Positions 53,919-63,734 are shown, counted from the stretch's first letter. The stretch: DNA of 64,000 bases from Prorocentrum cordatum (GCA_963575745.1 CAUYUJ010017782.1:573438-637437); one strand, 5' to 3'. Program-made: numbers and translations. Notes: generated by a model not told the origin, from the sequence alone.

Positions 53919-54049
53919 GGAGGTGAGGGGGTGAGATCGAAGTGGAACGGAGAGCCCCCGTACCGGGAAATCGATTTCGGTTTCGTGTTCGTGCGTGCCG
54001 TGCGTGCGGGCGAGGCGAAGCTGCGTGGGCGGGCGAGAGAAAGTCTCCT

Positions 54050-54225
54050 GTGGCTGAGGCGCGGCCGGACCAAATGTCTCCCTTCCGGGCGGCCGGGGGC
54101 CCGCGGTGTCCCGCCGGTGTCCCGCTGGTGTCCCGTGTGGCTGAGGCGCGGCCGGACCAAATGTCTCCCTTCCGGGCGGCCGGGGCCCCGCGGTGTCCCG
54201 CCGGTGTCCCGCTGGACGATGTTGA
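54050..54225 (+). repeat. 88-bp tandem duplication
   Basis: GTGGCTGAGGCGCGGCCGGA ... GTGTCCCGCTGG occurs twice head to tail with almost no differences, so it is recent. Confidence 0.9.
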
Positions 54226-54235
54226 TGTTTTGTTT

Positions 54236-54985
54236 TGATGATCGATAGTGAGATCGGTAGTGATATCGATTGTGAGATCGAACGTGAGATCGAATGTCAG
54301 ATCGCTTGTGAGATCGATTGTGAGATCGATTGTGATACCGAATGTGAGATCGATAATGAGATCGATAGTGAGATCGATTGTGAGACCGAATGGGATATCG
54401 ATTGTGAGATCGATTGTGATATCGATAGTGAGATCGATAGTGAGACCGAATGTGAGATCGATTGTGGATTCTATTGTGAGATCGATAGTCAGATCGATTG
54501 TGAGATCGATCGATTGAGTTAGTAGTGAGATCACTATCGGTAATGAGATCGGTAGTGATTTCGATAGTGAGATCGATGATGAGACCGAATGTGAGATCGA
54601 TTGTGAGTTCGGTTGTGATATCGATAGTGAGATCGATAGTGAGATCGATAATGAGATCGAAAGTGAGTTCGATAGAGAGATCGATAGTGAGGCCGAATGC
54701 GAGATCGATTGTGAGATCGATTGTGATATCGATAGTGAGATCGATAGTGAGACCGAATGTGAGATCGATAATGAGATCGATAGTGAGTTTGATACTGAGA
54801 TCGATAGTCAGATCGAATGCGAGATCAATTGTGATATCGATTGTGAGATCAATAGCGAGACCGAATGTGAGATCGATTGGGGGATCGATTGTGAGATTGA
54901 TTGTGCGATCGATAGTCAGATCGATTGTGAGATCTATCGATTGAGATCGATTGTGAGATCGGTAGTGCTTTCGATAGTGAGATCA
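54236..54985 (+). repeat. 12-bp minisatellite GATCGATTGTGA, about 750 bp
   Basis: About 60 units of GATCGATWGTGA with GACCGAATGTGA variants. The 12-base period keeps frames open, giving Leu-Thr-Ile-Asp repeats on the - strand and Arg-Ser-Ile-Val on the +. Every canonical unit carries GATC and ATCGAT. Confidence 0.95.
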
Positions 54986-55204
54986 ATCGAGTGCGACCTT
55001 GGTCCCTCCCCCCCCTCACCTCCTTATCACCCGAAGGGTGGTCTATGTATATGTTGTGGGGCGGGGAGGCGCCCGTGAGCGTCGTGGACACGGCCAGCAG
55101 GCCCAGCACAGACGTGAACACGACGGGGACTTTTGACTCGGTGCGCTCGTCTGCGTTAGTTCAGGCCCGGGTTCGGGCGCGGCTCGCTGCGGTTGCAGTG
55201 TCAT

Positions 55205-55320
55205 CCGACGGTTAAATTTGCACGATTCTTCTAGTATGTTTTGACTATTGTCGAGCATGTGTTAAGTATTTATGATTTTCCGTGCAAAATCCGCATGTAG
55301 GGGGACATGCCCGACCTAAC
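55205..55320. mobile_element. MITE family 1, half copy
   Basis: The right end ATGTAGGGGGACATGCCCGA plus CCTAAC and the AT-rich core (GTTTTGACTATTGTCGAGCA) match the family. The left terminus is missing or strongly diverged. Confidence 0.65.
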
Positions 55321-55371
55321 GCTACGCATACGTCTTTTCCTTGCGGCTGTTGGGCACCTGGCAGTGACTAA

Positions 55372-55507
55372 GGCCCAGCGTGTGGCTGCAATGCGTATCA
55401 AGGAGCGCGTGCCTCACAGATGCAGAGGCGAGAAGTCGGCCTGCTCTCCTCCAGCCTGTCGCTGATGCAGTTTTTGCTCTGTCTTTTTGTCCACTGGCAG
55501 GAGAGTA
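55372..55507 (+). repeat. Dispersed repeat R5, copy b
   Basis: GCGCGTGCCTCACAGATGCA, AGTCGGCCTGCTCTCCTCCA and CCACTGGCAGGAGAGTA. Confidence 0.8.
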
Positions 55508-55573
55508 TAATATATTTTGCGCGTGGGACTTTTGACTCGGTGCGCCCGTCTGCGCTAGTTCGTTGAAGAAGAA

Positions 55574-55746
55574 AAACGCCATAAACATAAACTTGTGGCG
55601 CTCCGCGCTGATTCTGTTGGATCCACGCTGAGCCCCCCTGGCTTCGACTCCGGCGCCGCCCTTGGCGCGCTCCGCGCCAGGGAGGGGGGTCCAGCGCAGA
55701 TCCAAGAAATCCACACGGAGCGCCGAAAGTTTCTGTTTATGGCGTT
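55574..55746. mobile_element. MITE family 2 (long hairpin), copy b
   Basis: AACGCCATAAACATAAACTT at the left and AGTTTCTGTTTATGGCGTT at the right begin inverted arms of about 60 bases with few mismatches. The apex is GGCGCCGCCCTTGGCGC. On either side GCCCGGGTTCGGGCGCGGCT occurs (55,165 and 55,769), which may mark a larger duplicated unit. Confidence 0.9.
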
Positions 55747-55997
55747 GTTTCCGCTTCTGGCTCAGGCCCGGGTTCGGGCGCGGCTCGTTGCGGTTGGAGT
55801 GTCGGGCGACAGTTCAAGTCTGCGCGAGAATGGAGCGCGTGCGCGCGGTGAAGGTGCAGTGTCGGAGAGCACGCCATGGGCTGTTTGAGCGCTCGCGCTA
55901 GGTAAGAAGATGCAGAGGTTGAGCGCGCGCCGTCGGGTGCTGGAACACCCGCGCTCGGTACCCATCGGTCTTTGAAAGTAGGTATATTTGGATGCCC

Positions 55998-56149
55998 GGA
56001 ATCCAATCTACTTTAGCCGCCGTCCTAATTCAAGAGTCAAATGGTTTTCCCTCTTCCTTCCTCTTCAGGAGGCGGGCGGAAACCCAATCTATTTCCAACG
56101 CCTTCCTACTTCATGGTTCTACCTGCTTCTTCCGACCGATGGGTAAAAC
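55998..56149 (+). repeat. Dispersed repeat R1, copy b
   Basis: CCAATCTACTTTAGCCGCCG to TTCCGACCGATGGGTAA, as at 10.47 kb. Confidence 0.8.
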
Positions 56150-56480
56150 TGCAGTGCTGGTGCAATTGCCGTGGTTTGCTGGACCTCTCGCGCTTAGTAA
56201 GAACGCAGTGCTGGAGCCCACGCACTGGGCTGCCGGAATGGCCGCGCTCGGTTAAAGTTCGGCGCTGCAGCGCACGCCGCGGTCTGCTGGAGCGCTCGCG
56301 CTCGGTGAAAATGCAGTGCTGGAGCGCACACTTGCTTTCGGCGTTCGCTGCTGGAGCGTTCTGCCGAGTACAAAAATACAAAACCCCGCTTGGGGCTTTA
56401 ACCGAACGGGACAGGGGCAAGTGGCGCGACGGGGGGGCGGAGTTGCTATCATTGCATTCACGCCTCGCTGTCAAACGGAG
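56150..56480 (+). repeat. GCTCGGTGAAAATGCAGTGC minisatellite
   Basis: Units of about 40 bases (CTGGAGCGCTCGCGCTCGGT, AAAATGCAGTGCTGGAGCGC) recur about six times. The same family occurs in 18.34-18.50, 18.97-19.12 and 55.82-55.98 kb, and each of the first two blocks ends in CCGCTTGGGCTT. Confidence 0.75.
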
Positions 56481-57079
56481 CCCGCTGATTTCACGCCCTG
56501 CCACGTGTGTCGTAGCGGTCCCAAATTAATAACAGGCTCGTTCAAATCTCATCGTCGACAGGATTCCATTAGATGTAGTCCTCGAGTCTCGGCTACTGAG
56601 ATCAGCCTGGCAGCGACCTCTAGCAACAAAAATTGCTCATAGTTTTCCTGTTGCTCCACCTCGCGGTGTCTCCCATGTCGCGTTCCCTTCGGGTTCCCCG
56701 CTCCCCCCCCCCTCCACCCCCCCCAAAAAAGAAATGCCGCTGAGCGCAAACGGCCCACATGTACACCCCCTCCTCCCTCCCCAGCCAAAGAACAGGACGG
56801 GGCATCAAGTACCATCCAAACTAATCCGCGTCGTTGGGTCGCTGAGGTGGAGGGGAAACATGAGAGGCAGCAGCAGGAGGAGGATGTTGAGGTGGGGGTA
56901 GCGATCTAGCAGCAGGTTCCCAAACGGTGGTATGGCAGAGAAATCGGGGGCAATCCCCTTTCCTTCGAGGCCCATGTTCCATGATGGCGAGGGGGTGAGG
57001 AGAGGTGACTGGCCGACCCCCTCATCCTCTAACCCGCGGAAAAGTGGAAGGAGGAGGGGAAGGAGGGGAAGTCCGCATC
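56481..57079. other. No recognised gene
   Basis: Unique sequence with a pyrimidine-rich stretch (56,700-56,735). No domain on either strand. Confidence 0.4.
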
Positions 57080-57102
57080 CTCATCATCATCAACATCATC
57101 AA

Positions 57103-57153
<51 letters not shown>

Positions 57154-57297
57154 AATCATCATGAGCAGCAGCAGCATCTTCAACATTAATATCATTAGCA
57201 CCACCATCATCATCATCATCATCAGCATCACCATCACCCTCAGTCTCAGCATCGTCGTCATCCTCCTCATCCTCAACGCCACCATCATCGTCATCAA

Positions 57298-57340
<43 letters not shown>

Positions 57341-57440
57341 GTCGTCGTCGTCGTCGCCATCCCCGACATTAGCATCCTCGTCACCGTCAGCACACTCATC
57401 ATCACCACCACCATCATCATCGCCCTCGGCGTGAACGTCG
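57080..57440 (+). repeat. (CAT)n/(ATC)n belt
   Basis: ATC/CAT triplets at 57,082-57,155, 57,200-57,235 and 57,290-57,350, with GTC interruptions. Confidence 0.9.
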
Positions 57441-57539
57441 TCGTCATACTTGACCACATGCATATATGTACATGTATGTACCGTCATCGGCGTGCCCGTC
57501 ACCGTCTATACATGCATGTATGAATATAGGTATGTGTGT

Positions 57540-57615
57540 ATGTATGTGTGTCTGTATGTATGTATGCATGCATGCATGCATGCATGCATGTATGGATGTA
57601 TGTATGTACGTATGT
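57540..57615 (+). repeat. (GTAT)n/(GCAT)n tract
   Basis: TGTATG and GCATGCAT tetranucleotides directly before repeat R2 copy b. Confidence 0.85.
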
Positions 57616-57617
57616 GT

Positions 57618-57835
57618 CGGCGCGCCGTTTGTTCCGACGCGTGGCCGTCCGTCTTTGGGAGGGCGCCGTGGCCACCAGGGCAAACGCCACCTCGGGCGCG
57701 GTGGGTTGGCCGTAGGATGTGCCGCGGTGCGGGCCTCGTCTACTTGGGACGCGGGGCGCAGGGTTTGCCGTGCGCTTGCCGTGGTGCTGGCGTCGTCCAC
57801 TTGGGCTCCTTCGGAAGAGACGGCGCGGCGGCAGA
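57618..57835 (+). repeat. Dispersed repeat R2, copy b
   Basis: CGCGCCGTTTGTTCCGACGC, GGCCACCAGGGCAAACGCCA and GTCGTCCACTTGGGC, matching 29.39-29.60 kb. Confidence 0.8.
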
Positions 57836-57874
57836 TCTATAAACAGACAAGTATGTAATATGTGCGTGTGTAGC

Positions 57875-58050
57875 TTTTATATATATATATGTGTGTATGT
57901 ATATAAATATATACATATATATATACATACATACATACATACATACATACATACATACATACATACATACATACATACATACATACATACATACATACAT
58001 ACATACATACATACATACATACATACACAGATGTGTGTGTGTGTGTGTGA
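57875..58050 (+). repeat. (ACAT)n tract with TA-rich lead
   Basis: TATATATATATG is followed by more than 25 ACAT units and a (GT)n end. It lies about 70 bases before the CAP exon. Confidence 0.95.
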
Positions 58051-58117
58051 CAAAATATCCTCGTCCTGCTCATCCTTTTTCGGTGGCCTCCTGCCCCTCC
58101 CTTTACCGACGCCCGAG

Positions 58118-58197
58118 GCGCGGAGCGGTGCCTGCAGGAGTGGTACAACGCGCAGCTGGGCAAGTTCAGCTTCAAGCGCGGCCTTCCCCGGGAGGAG
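58118..58197 (+). CDS. CAP/SCP-family protein, exon with WYNAQL segment
   Basis: Reads AERCLQEWYNAQLGKFSFKR then GLPREE. CAP (SCP/PR-1) domains have a conserved Trp-Tyr-x-Glu-type segment (for example WYSEIKNYNF in GAPR-1) about 20 residues before the HFTQVVW motif. Joining this exon to 60,613 gives exactly that spacing. The acceptor is CCCGAG|GCGCGG (phase 1), preceded by a pyrimidine-rich stretch. The proposed donor is GGAGGAG|GCCGCC (GC, phase 0). The usual Glu after WYN is Ala here. Upstream exons with the first half of the CAP domain were not found. Confidence 0.65.
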
Positions 58198-58734
58198 GCC
58201 GCCTCGCGTCGCGGGCGTGACGAGAGGGGGGTAGGGGAAGAGGAAGACGAGGAAGAGGAGGAGGAGGAGGAGGAGGAGGGGGAGGAGGAGGAGAAGAAGG
58301 AGGAGGAGGAGGAGGAGGGGAGGAGAAGAAGGAGGAGAGGAGGAGGAGGAGGGAGAGGAAGAGGAGGGAGGGAAGGAGGAGGAGAGGGAAAGGAGGGGAG
58401 TGAGAGGAGGAGGGGGAGGAGGAGGAGGAGGAGAGGGAGAGGAGGAGGAGGGGAAGTGAGGACGGGAGAAGGAGGCGGAGGAGGGGGGCCACAGGACAAG
58501 GAAGGGGAGGAGGAAGATGAGGAGTGAGGAGGAGGAGCGAGGAGGAGGACGGGGAGAAGGAGGATGAGCAGAGGGAGGAAGACCCATAGTCTGTGACCCA
58601 TAGGGCTTGGCTCCCGCCTACAAGCGGCGCTCCTCCCTTCTGCCGGCGCCTGCGACCTATAGGTCCTACGAGCCACCTCAGCTATAGAGGCCCTGCCGGC
58701 AGCGCTTGCAGGCACTGTCATTAGGGAACGCGAA

Positions 58735-59035
58735 TGCTTGTAGGCAAGGAGGGCATTTGGGCGTGCCTCTAGGCAGGGAGGGCCTGTGGGCGCGCCTGTA
58801 GGCGGGGAGGGGAGGAGGGAGGGGGTGCCTATAGGCAGGGAGGGCGAGTGGGCGCGCCTGTAGGCGGGGAGGGGGGGGCGGAGTGCCCATAGGCAGAGAG
58901 GGCCTATAGGCGTGCCTGTAGGCAGGGAAGGCCCGTAGGCGCAGCAGGCGGGAAAGGAGGCAGGGAGTGCCTATGGGCAAGGGGGGGCCCGTGGGCATGC
59001 TTGTAAGCCAGAGGGGAGGAGGGAGGGGGGAGGGC
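58735..59035 (+). repeat. GCCTGTAGGCGGGGAGGG minisatellite
   Basis: Units of about 30-60 bases around GGCGCGCCTGTAGGCGGGGA and GTGCCTATAGGCAGGGAGGG. TATAGGCA/GCCTATAG-type palindromes are frequent. Confidence 0.85.
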
Positions 59036-59194
59036 AAGCTAGGCACGCTCGCGTCATGTCTCACGTCCTACCCCTCCCTCCTATTTCCTTGCCATGGCGC
59101 AGATCTCCGCTCTAGTCGCACAATCGGATGTCGTAGCTTGGCATAGCATTACATGGCATAGCGTGATGTTGAAAACCAACGCGTAGCATGACGT

Positions 59195-59815
59195 AGCATG
59201 GCGTGGCGACGCCCCCGAGTGGGGAAGGGCTATTGCGGCCCAAAAAATCAACGAACCGACACCGAATGTAAAATCACTTCCGATTGTTTCTTCGGGAGAC
59301 CATTATTTTGATGTCTGGGCCTACTCGAAACTTTGAAGGACCGAAGACCATGCCGTGGTATGGCACTGGAAATGATGACGCCAGCGCTGCAGCGGGAGCA
59401 CGACTCGGGTCGATCGGAAGCGCGGAAATGAGGCCAGCGTTGCAGCGGGAGCACTATTCGGTACGAGCGGTGGCCCGAAAATGAAGCCAGCGCTTCAGCG
59501 AGAGCAACATTTTATTTATTTTTATATATATATATATATACGATCACAAAAAAAAGAAGAGAAAAAGAGAAGAAGAAAAAAGAACGCGGAAGCGCGGAAA
59601 TGAGAACGCGTAGCTTGACACAGCATGGCGTGGCGACGCCCCAAAGTGGGTGGGCTTCTGCGGCCAAAAAAATCGACGAATCGACACCGAATGTGTAACC
59701 ACTTCCGATGGTTGTTTCGGGGCGGCATGTTCTAGATTTTGGTGCTCATTTAAGGACGGAGCCAGCGCTGCAGCGGGAGCACGATTCGGAACGAGCGGAA
59801 GCGCGGAAATGAGAG
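59195..59815 (+). repeat. Duplicated block R6 (two copies)
   Basis: GCATGGCGTGGCGACGCCCC, AACCGACACCGAATGTAAAA and CACTTCCGATTGTTTCTTCG (59,195-59,300) recur at 59,620-59,725. Between and after them GCAGCGGGAGCACGATTCGG-type repeats of about 40 bases recur. The unit ends precisely at GCGGAAGCGCGGAAATGAGA (59,815). Confidence 0.8.
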
Positions 59816-59982
59816 CTCGGCATCGATGACGACACCCAGCACGTCCAGGTTGTTCGCCGCCTTCACTGGTGTGCCGTCCACCATGCCGCAGGCCGCGGCG
59901 TCCAACGGCGCAGCCCCACGGCCATAGCAGCGGTAGAGCGTGCAAAATTCAGATATGCCTTCGTTAGCTTTGGCCAGGCGTC
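59816..59982 (-). CDS. Possible exon of an unrecognised protein
   Basis: On the - strand a stretch of about 55 codons reads RLAKANEGISEFCTLYRCYG, RGAAPLDAAACGMVDGTPVK and AANNLDVLGVVIDAE without repeats. It is preceded by a (CTC)n pyrimidine tract and an AG (CACGGAAG|ACGCC), a credible acceptor context. VLGVVIDAELSF loosely resembles the VLGVxxDxxLxF strand of non-LTR reverse transcriptases, but the rest does not allow an assignment. The opposite end abuts repeat R6. Confidence 0.3.
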
Positions 59983-59999
59983 TTCCGTGTGTGAGGAGC

Positions 60000-60117
60000 G
60001 AGGAGGAGGAGGAGGAGGAGGAGGAGAAGGAGGAGGAGGAGAATGAGGAGGAGGAGGAGGAGGAGGAGGAGGAGGAGGAGGAGGAGGAGGAGGAGGAGGA
60101 GGAGGGGGGAGGGGGAG
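60000..60117 (+). repeat. (GAG)n microsatellite
   Basis: Long GAGGAG run with few interruptions. Confidence 0.95.
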
Positions 60118-60612
60118 AGTGGGGAGGGAGGACGACGAGGAAAAAGGAGCAACGTGGGGATGGGGAGTAGGACCCGGACGAGGAAGGAACAAGAGGGCGT
60201 GGGATGGGAAGAAAGAGGAGGGACGAGATTGTGAGGACGAGGAGGAGGCAGGAAATGCGAGCAGGGAGGAGCCAGAGGGAGGAAATGAGAAGAGGGGAAG
60301 GAGAATTGTCGCGCCCTGCCCACCCTCTCCTCACACCCCTTCCCCATTCTACCCCACCCCTCCTCATTCACCCCCGTTCATCTCCGCAACCTCTCATCCC
60401 CTTTTCTTCCTCTCTCCGTCTCTTCACCAAAACTCCAGCGATGACGACCATGACGACGACCACCACCACCACGGCGACACGATTACAGCCATAGCGACGA
60501 CCACCGCGACCACCACCACCACCATGACGAATACGACCACGACGATTACGACGACCACGACGACGAGAAGGGGGCGTCGGTTGGAAGTGGCTCGGGCTTC
60601 GTGCCGCGCGAG

Positions 60613-60675
60613 GCATCAGATTTCACGCAGGTCGTGTGGATGGGGACCACCTCGGTCGGCATGGCCATCTCCCAG
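60613..60675 (+). CDS. CAP/SCP-family protein, exon with FTQVVW motif
   Basis: Reads ASDFTQVVWMGTTSVGMAIS and Q. HFTQ(V/M)VW-x-x-T-x-x-(V/M/L)G is the most conserved CAP signature (CAP1 motif), here with Asp in place of His. The acceptor is GCGCGAG|GCATCAG (phase 0). The 3' border is proposed at TCCCAG|GAATGT, a GA donor in phase with the acceptor at 62,219; this border is uncertain. CAP proteins are often secreted and bind sterols or lipids, or act in defence or signalling; the role here is unknown. Confidence 0.75.
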
Positions 60676-62219
60676 GAATGTCGTCGTTGTGATCATCATT
60701 ATCTTCCTTCCTGGGCGATTCGGATGGGCCTCAACCTTGTATATGTTGACGCTGTGCCTCAGCTCTCTTGCAGACCTGCTTGCAAGTCTGCTGCCCCTGC
60801 CGCTTCGCGCCCAACCAGACACTCCTGCCATCCCGCACGCGCTGGGCCCAGCAATTGCAGCTGATGGTGCATGGCTCATGTTTTGCCGTCGCGCGTAGAC
60901 CGCGACTTGCTACCGCCGCTTGCCGTCGTACACTGACAGTCCATGCTGCCATTGTCCGCCTCCTCGCACGAGCTGACCCAAGCACGGTAGCTGATGATGT
61001 TTTTCTCGCTTCGTCTTCGGGCGCCGACAACGCTTGATGCCATTGCCCTGATTTCTCGCAATGCCCGTGCTGTTGTCGATGCCTGACTTCGTGGCCTCCT
61101 TCGCGCGCGCAAGGAGGAGGACGACGACGAGTAGGGCTGAGGGACGAGAGACGAGGAAGGAGCGAGAGGAAGGAGGAAGGAGGAGGAGGAGGAGGAGGAG
61201 GAGGAGGAGGAGGAGGAGGAGAGAGGAGGGAGGGGGGAGGCGAGAGGAGTAGAAGAAGACACCCAGCGTCGGAAGAGTAAAGGAGGAGCAGAGGTTTGTG
61301 TTGGTGGACCTGTTCGCTGCCTTGAGATGGAAAATGATTTATGGGAGCACCCTCCTCAGGAGGTCGCGCGTTCCCGCTGCACGCTGTCAATCTGCTTTGC
61401 TCTCAATGTCCTACTTTCTGCCTGGCTTCTCTTTCCTCTTCAAGCTAGGATCGGCGGCAGCGTTTTTTCGGATGTCTTCGGGTCGCGAGCAAGCCAGGAG
61501 GAGGAGTGGGACCAGAGGGGGGGGGGGGGGGCTGGGATGCCCCAAGAGGCCCAGGATGCCGCAGAAAGCTCAAGGAGCCCCCCGCGGGCCCCAGCCCCGA
61601 GAGGCCCCAGGAATCCCCAGACTGCCTCGGGAAGCCCCAGAGGGCTTCAACAAAAGTAGAGCGAGGGCCCCCGGAAGCCTCGGGGAGACGCAGAGAGCCC
61701 TGGGGAGGCCACGTGAGAGGGCCCATCAGGAGGAGGAAGTACAGCAGCAGCAGCAGCAGGGGAAAAGGAGGAGGAGGAGGAGGAGAAGGAAGAAGTGAGG
61801 AAGAAGAGGGGGGATCAGAAAAAAAGAAGGAGGAGGAGGAGAAGGGAGGGAGGGAAGGAGGGAAGGAGGAGGCGTAGGAGAGACGAAGGAAGCGAGGGAA
61901 GAGAGAAGAGGGAACAGGAGGAGGACGATGACGAAGAGGAAGGAGGAGAGAGGAAGGGAGGGAGGGAGGAGGAGGAGGAGGAGGAGGAGGAGGGAGGGGG
62001 ACGAAGGACGGGAAGCAGCAGCAGATGTAGGAGCAGAATAAGAAGCCAGAATACGAAGAGCATGAGAAGGAGCAGGAGGAAGGGGAGCGAAGAAAAAGGA
62101 GAATAACAAGACGAAGAGGAGAAGAGGGGAGACGGAAGATGGTGACGACAACAGCGGCAGTGACAGCAGCTGGAAAAAGAGTAGAAGCAGGCAGGGAGGA
62201 GGAGCAGCGTCTTGATCAG
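60676..62219 (+). other. CAP gene intron (1.5 kb, inferred)
   Basis: Contains GC-rich unique sequence, (GAG)n at 61,175-61,222, a CCCCAGGAATCCCCAG-type stretch (61,535-61,700) and a purine belt (61,765-62,110). The acceptor is GATCAG|CGCCAT. Confidence 0.5.
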
Positions 62220-62465
62220 CGCCATAGCCACGCGAACTGCGCCCCGGAGGATGGCAGATTTTGCGTTGCCAACTACTTCCCTGCGGGCAACGCTGGCATG
62301 TGGAAGTTTAGTGGCTACGTGAACGCGCTCCAGGATGGAACGCAGAGCAAACACGTGTGTGTGTGCTTCTTGGCCAAGCATTCCGTCGCATGCTCGTTCG
62401 ATTGTTGTTTTGGTAGTGCGTTGGTTGTGGCTCCCCGCTCCTCCTCCGCCCCCCTCCTCCGGTAG
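62220..62465 (+). CDS. CAP/SCP-family protein, exon with NYFPAGN motif
   Basis: Reads RHSHANCAPEDGRFCVANYF and PAGNAGMWKFSGYVNAL. F-V-(C/A)-x-Y-x-P-x-GN is the CAP2 signature, as in VVARYFPAGNVVNEGFF of GAPR-1, and it follows the FTQVVW motif at the expected distance. The frame then runs through QDGTQSKHVCVCFLAKHSVA and a low-complexity end to TAG at 62,463. The true C-terminus may be earlier, by a splice near CTCCAG|GATGG, because CAP domains normally end soon after the Y(x)NV segment. Confidence 0.7.
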   Translation, partial: RHSHANCAPEDGRFCVANYFPAGNAGMWKFSGYVNALQDGTQSKHVCVCFLAKHSVACSFDCCFGSALVVAPRSSSAPLLR

Positions 62466-62704
62466 CGCCAGTGGCTCTACGCCTGCTTCTGCCGATTTGT
62501 CCTGCACTGCTGGATTTTGCAGGTCTGGATGTGCCAACGCGCGTCTTTCTCGTATTCGCCTCCACGCCGCTTCACGATGAAGCGAAGTCGTGATTACCGT
62601 GGTTTGGACTCAGCTTTGCATTGTTTGGCGCTGCTTGGAATCCATGCTTGGCATTGTGCATTGCCCGGCGTTGGCTTGGCACTGCACGAGCGCAACCAGA
62701 CTTC

Positions 62705-62965
62705 TTCCTCCGAGGTCCTGTTCCGCCAGTCCTGTTCCGCCCGGTCCTGTTCCGCCGAGGTCTTGTTCCGCCCGGTCTTGTTCCGCCCAGTCCTGTTCCG
62801 CCGGTCCTGTTCCGCCGGTCCTGTTCCGCTCAGTCCTGTTCCGCCGTCGCGAGTTCTCAAGCAGGGGCGCTCTCGCCGCCCGACGCGGCGGAACCGGGCT
62901 TCGAAGGAACCGGCCCTCGGCGGAACCCGTCTTCGGCGGAACCGGTCCTCGGCGGAACCGGTCCT
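62705..62965. repeat. Inverted minisatellite pair (CCTGTTCCGCC / GGCGGAACCGG)
   Basis: CCGGTCCTGTTCCGCCGAGG steps (62,715-62,850) are followed by GGCGGAACCGG(T/G)CCTCGGC steps (62,885-62,960). The second half is largely the reverse complement of the first, giving a cruciform-capable structure. Confidence 0.85.
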
Positions 62966-63035
62966 AGGGTGTTCGGGTGTTAGGGCGTTACGGTGTTAGG
63001 GTGTCATGGCGTTAGGGTGTTATGGTGTAGAAGTA
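62966..63035 (+). repeat. Telomere-like GTGTTAGGG degenerate repeat
   Basis: GGTGTTAGGGTGT, GGCGTTACGGTGTTAGGG and GGCGTTAGGGTGTTATGG: about seven steps of 8-10 bases containing TTAGGG variants. Too short and irregular for a real telomere. Confidence 0.7.
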
Positions 63036-63039
63036 GTAG

Positions 63040-63705
63040 TAGCATTGGTCCCGCCCGCCGCCCGACCCGCACGCCCGTCAGGGTCCGCCCGCCCGACCCG
63101 CCGCCCGCCCGTAAGGGTGACACGCGTGCTACCTCGATTACGCGTCATGCTTTAATGTCCCGCCCGCGCGACCCGCCGCACGCCCGCCCGTGAGGGTCCC
63201 GCCCGCCGCTCGACCCGCCCGGCCGTTAGGGTCCGCCCGCCCGACCCGCCGCCCGCCCGTTAGAGTGACACGCGTGCTACCTCGACTACGCGTCATGCTT
63301 TCATGTCCCGCCCGCCGAGCCCGCCGCCCGCACGCCCGTCAGGGTCCCGCCCGCTGCCCGACCCGTCCCGCCCGTTAGGGTACGCGCGTGCTGAGATGAG
63401 CACGCATCGCACGTCAATGTCCCCGCCCGCCCGCGCGACCCGCCGCCCGCCCGCCCGTGAGGGTCCCTCCCGCCTCCGACCCGCCCGTCCGACCCGTGCC
63501 GCCCGTAAGGGTACGCGCGTGTTCAGATGAACACGCTTCACACATTCATGTCCCGCCCGCGCGACCGACCCGCCGCCCGCCCGCCCGTTAGGGTCCCGCG
63601 CTCCGCCCGACCCGCCCGCCCGTTAGGGTCCGCCCGCCCGACCCGCCCCGCCCGCCTGTTAGGGTCCGCCCGCCAGAAACATCCAGCCCGTTAGGGTACG
63701 CAGTG
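63040..63705 (+). repeat. GC-rich minisatellite with embedded GTTAGGGT
   Basis: CCCGCCCGACCCGCCGCCCG and CCCGTTAGGGTCCGCCC steps of about 30-35 bases. A longer insert (GACACGCGTGCTACCTCGA, CGCGTCATGCTTT) appears at 63,118 and 63,263, with relatives at 63,380 and 63,508, so there is a higher-order period of about 120-145 bases. Confidence 0.9.
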
Positions 63706-63734
63706 CAGCAACGAGGAGGAAGCAGAGGAGGACG

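Larger units (their letters stand above)
58198..60612 (+). other. CAP gene intron (2.4 kb, inferred)
   Basis: GC donor and AG acceptor. GGGAGGAGGCC at the donor and GCGCGAGGCA at the acceptor form a short imperfect direct repeat. Contains GAG tracts (58,230-58,560), a GGCGCGCCTGTAGGCGGGGA minisatellite (58,735-59,035), a duplicated block (R6), (GAG)n at 60,000-60,115 and a CAC/GAC-rich run at 60,440-60,565. Confidence 0.6.

Noticed and set aside
53593-54534. 313-codon - strand frame with LTID repeats
   Set aside because: Translation of the 12-bp GATCGATTGTGA minisatellite; the period of 12 keeps it open.
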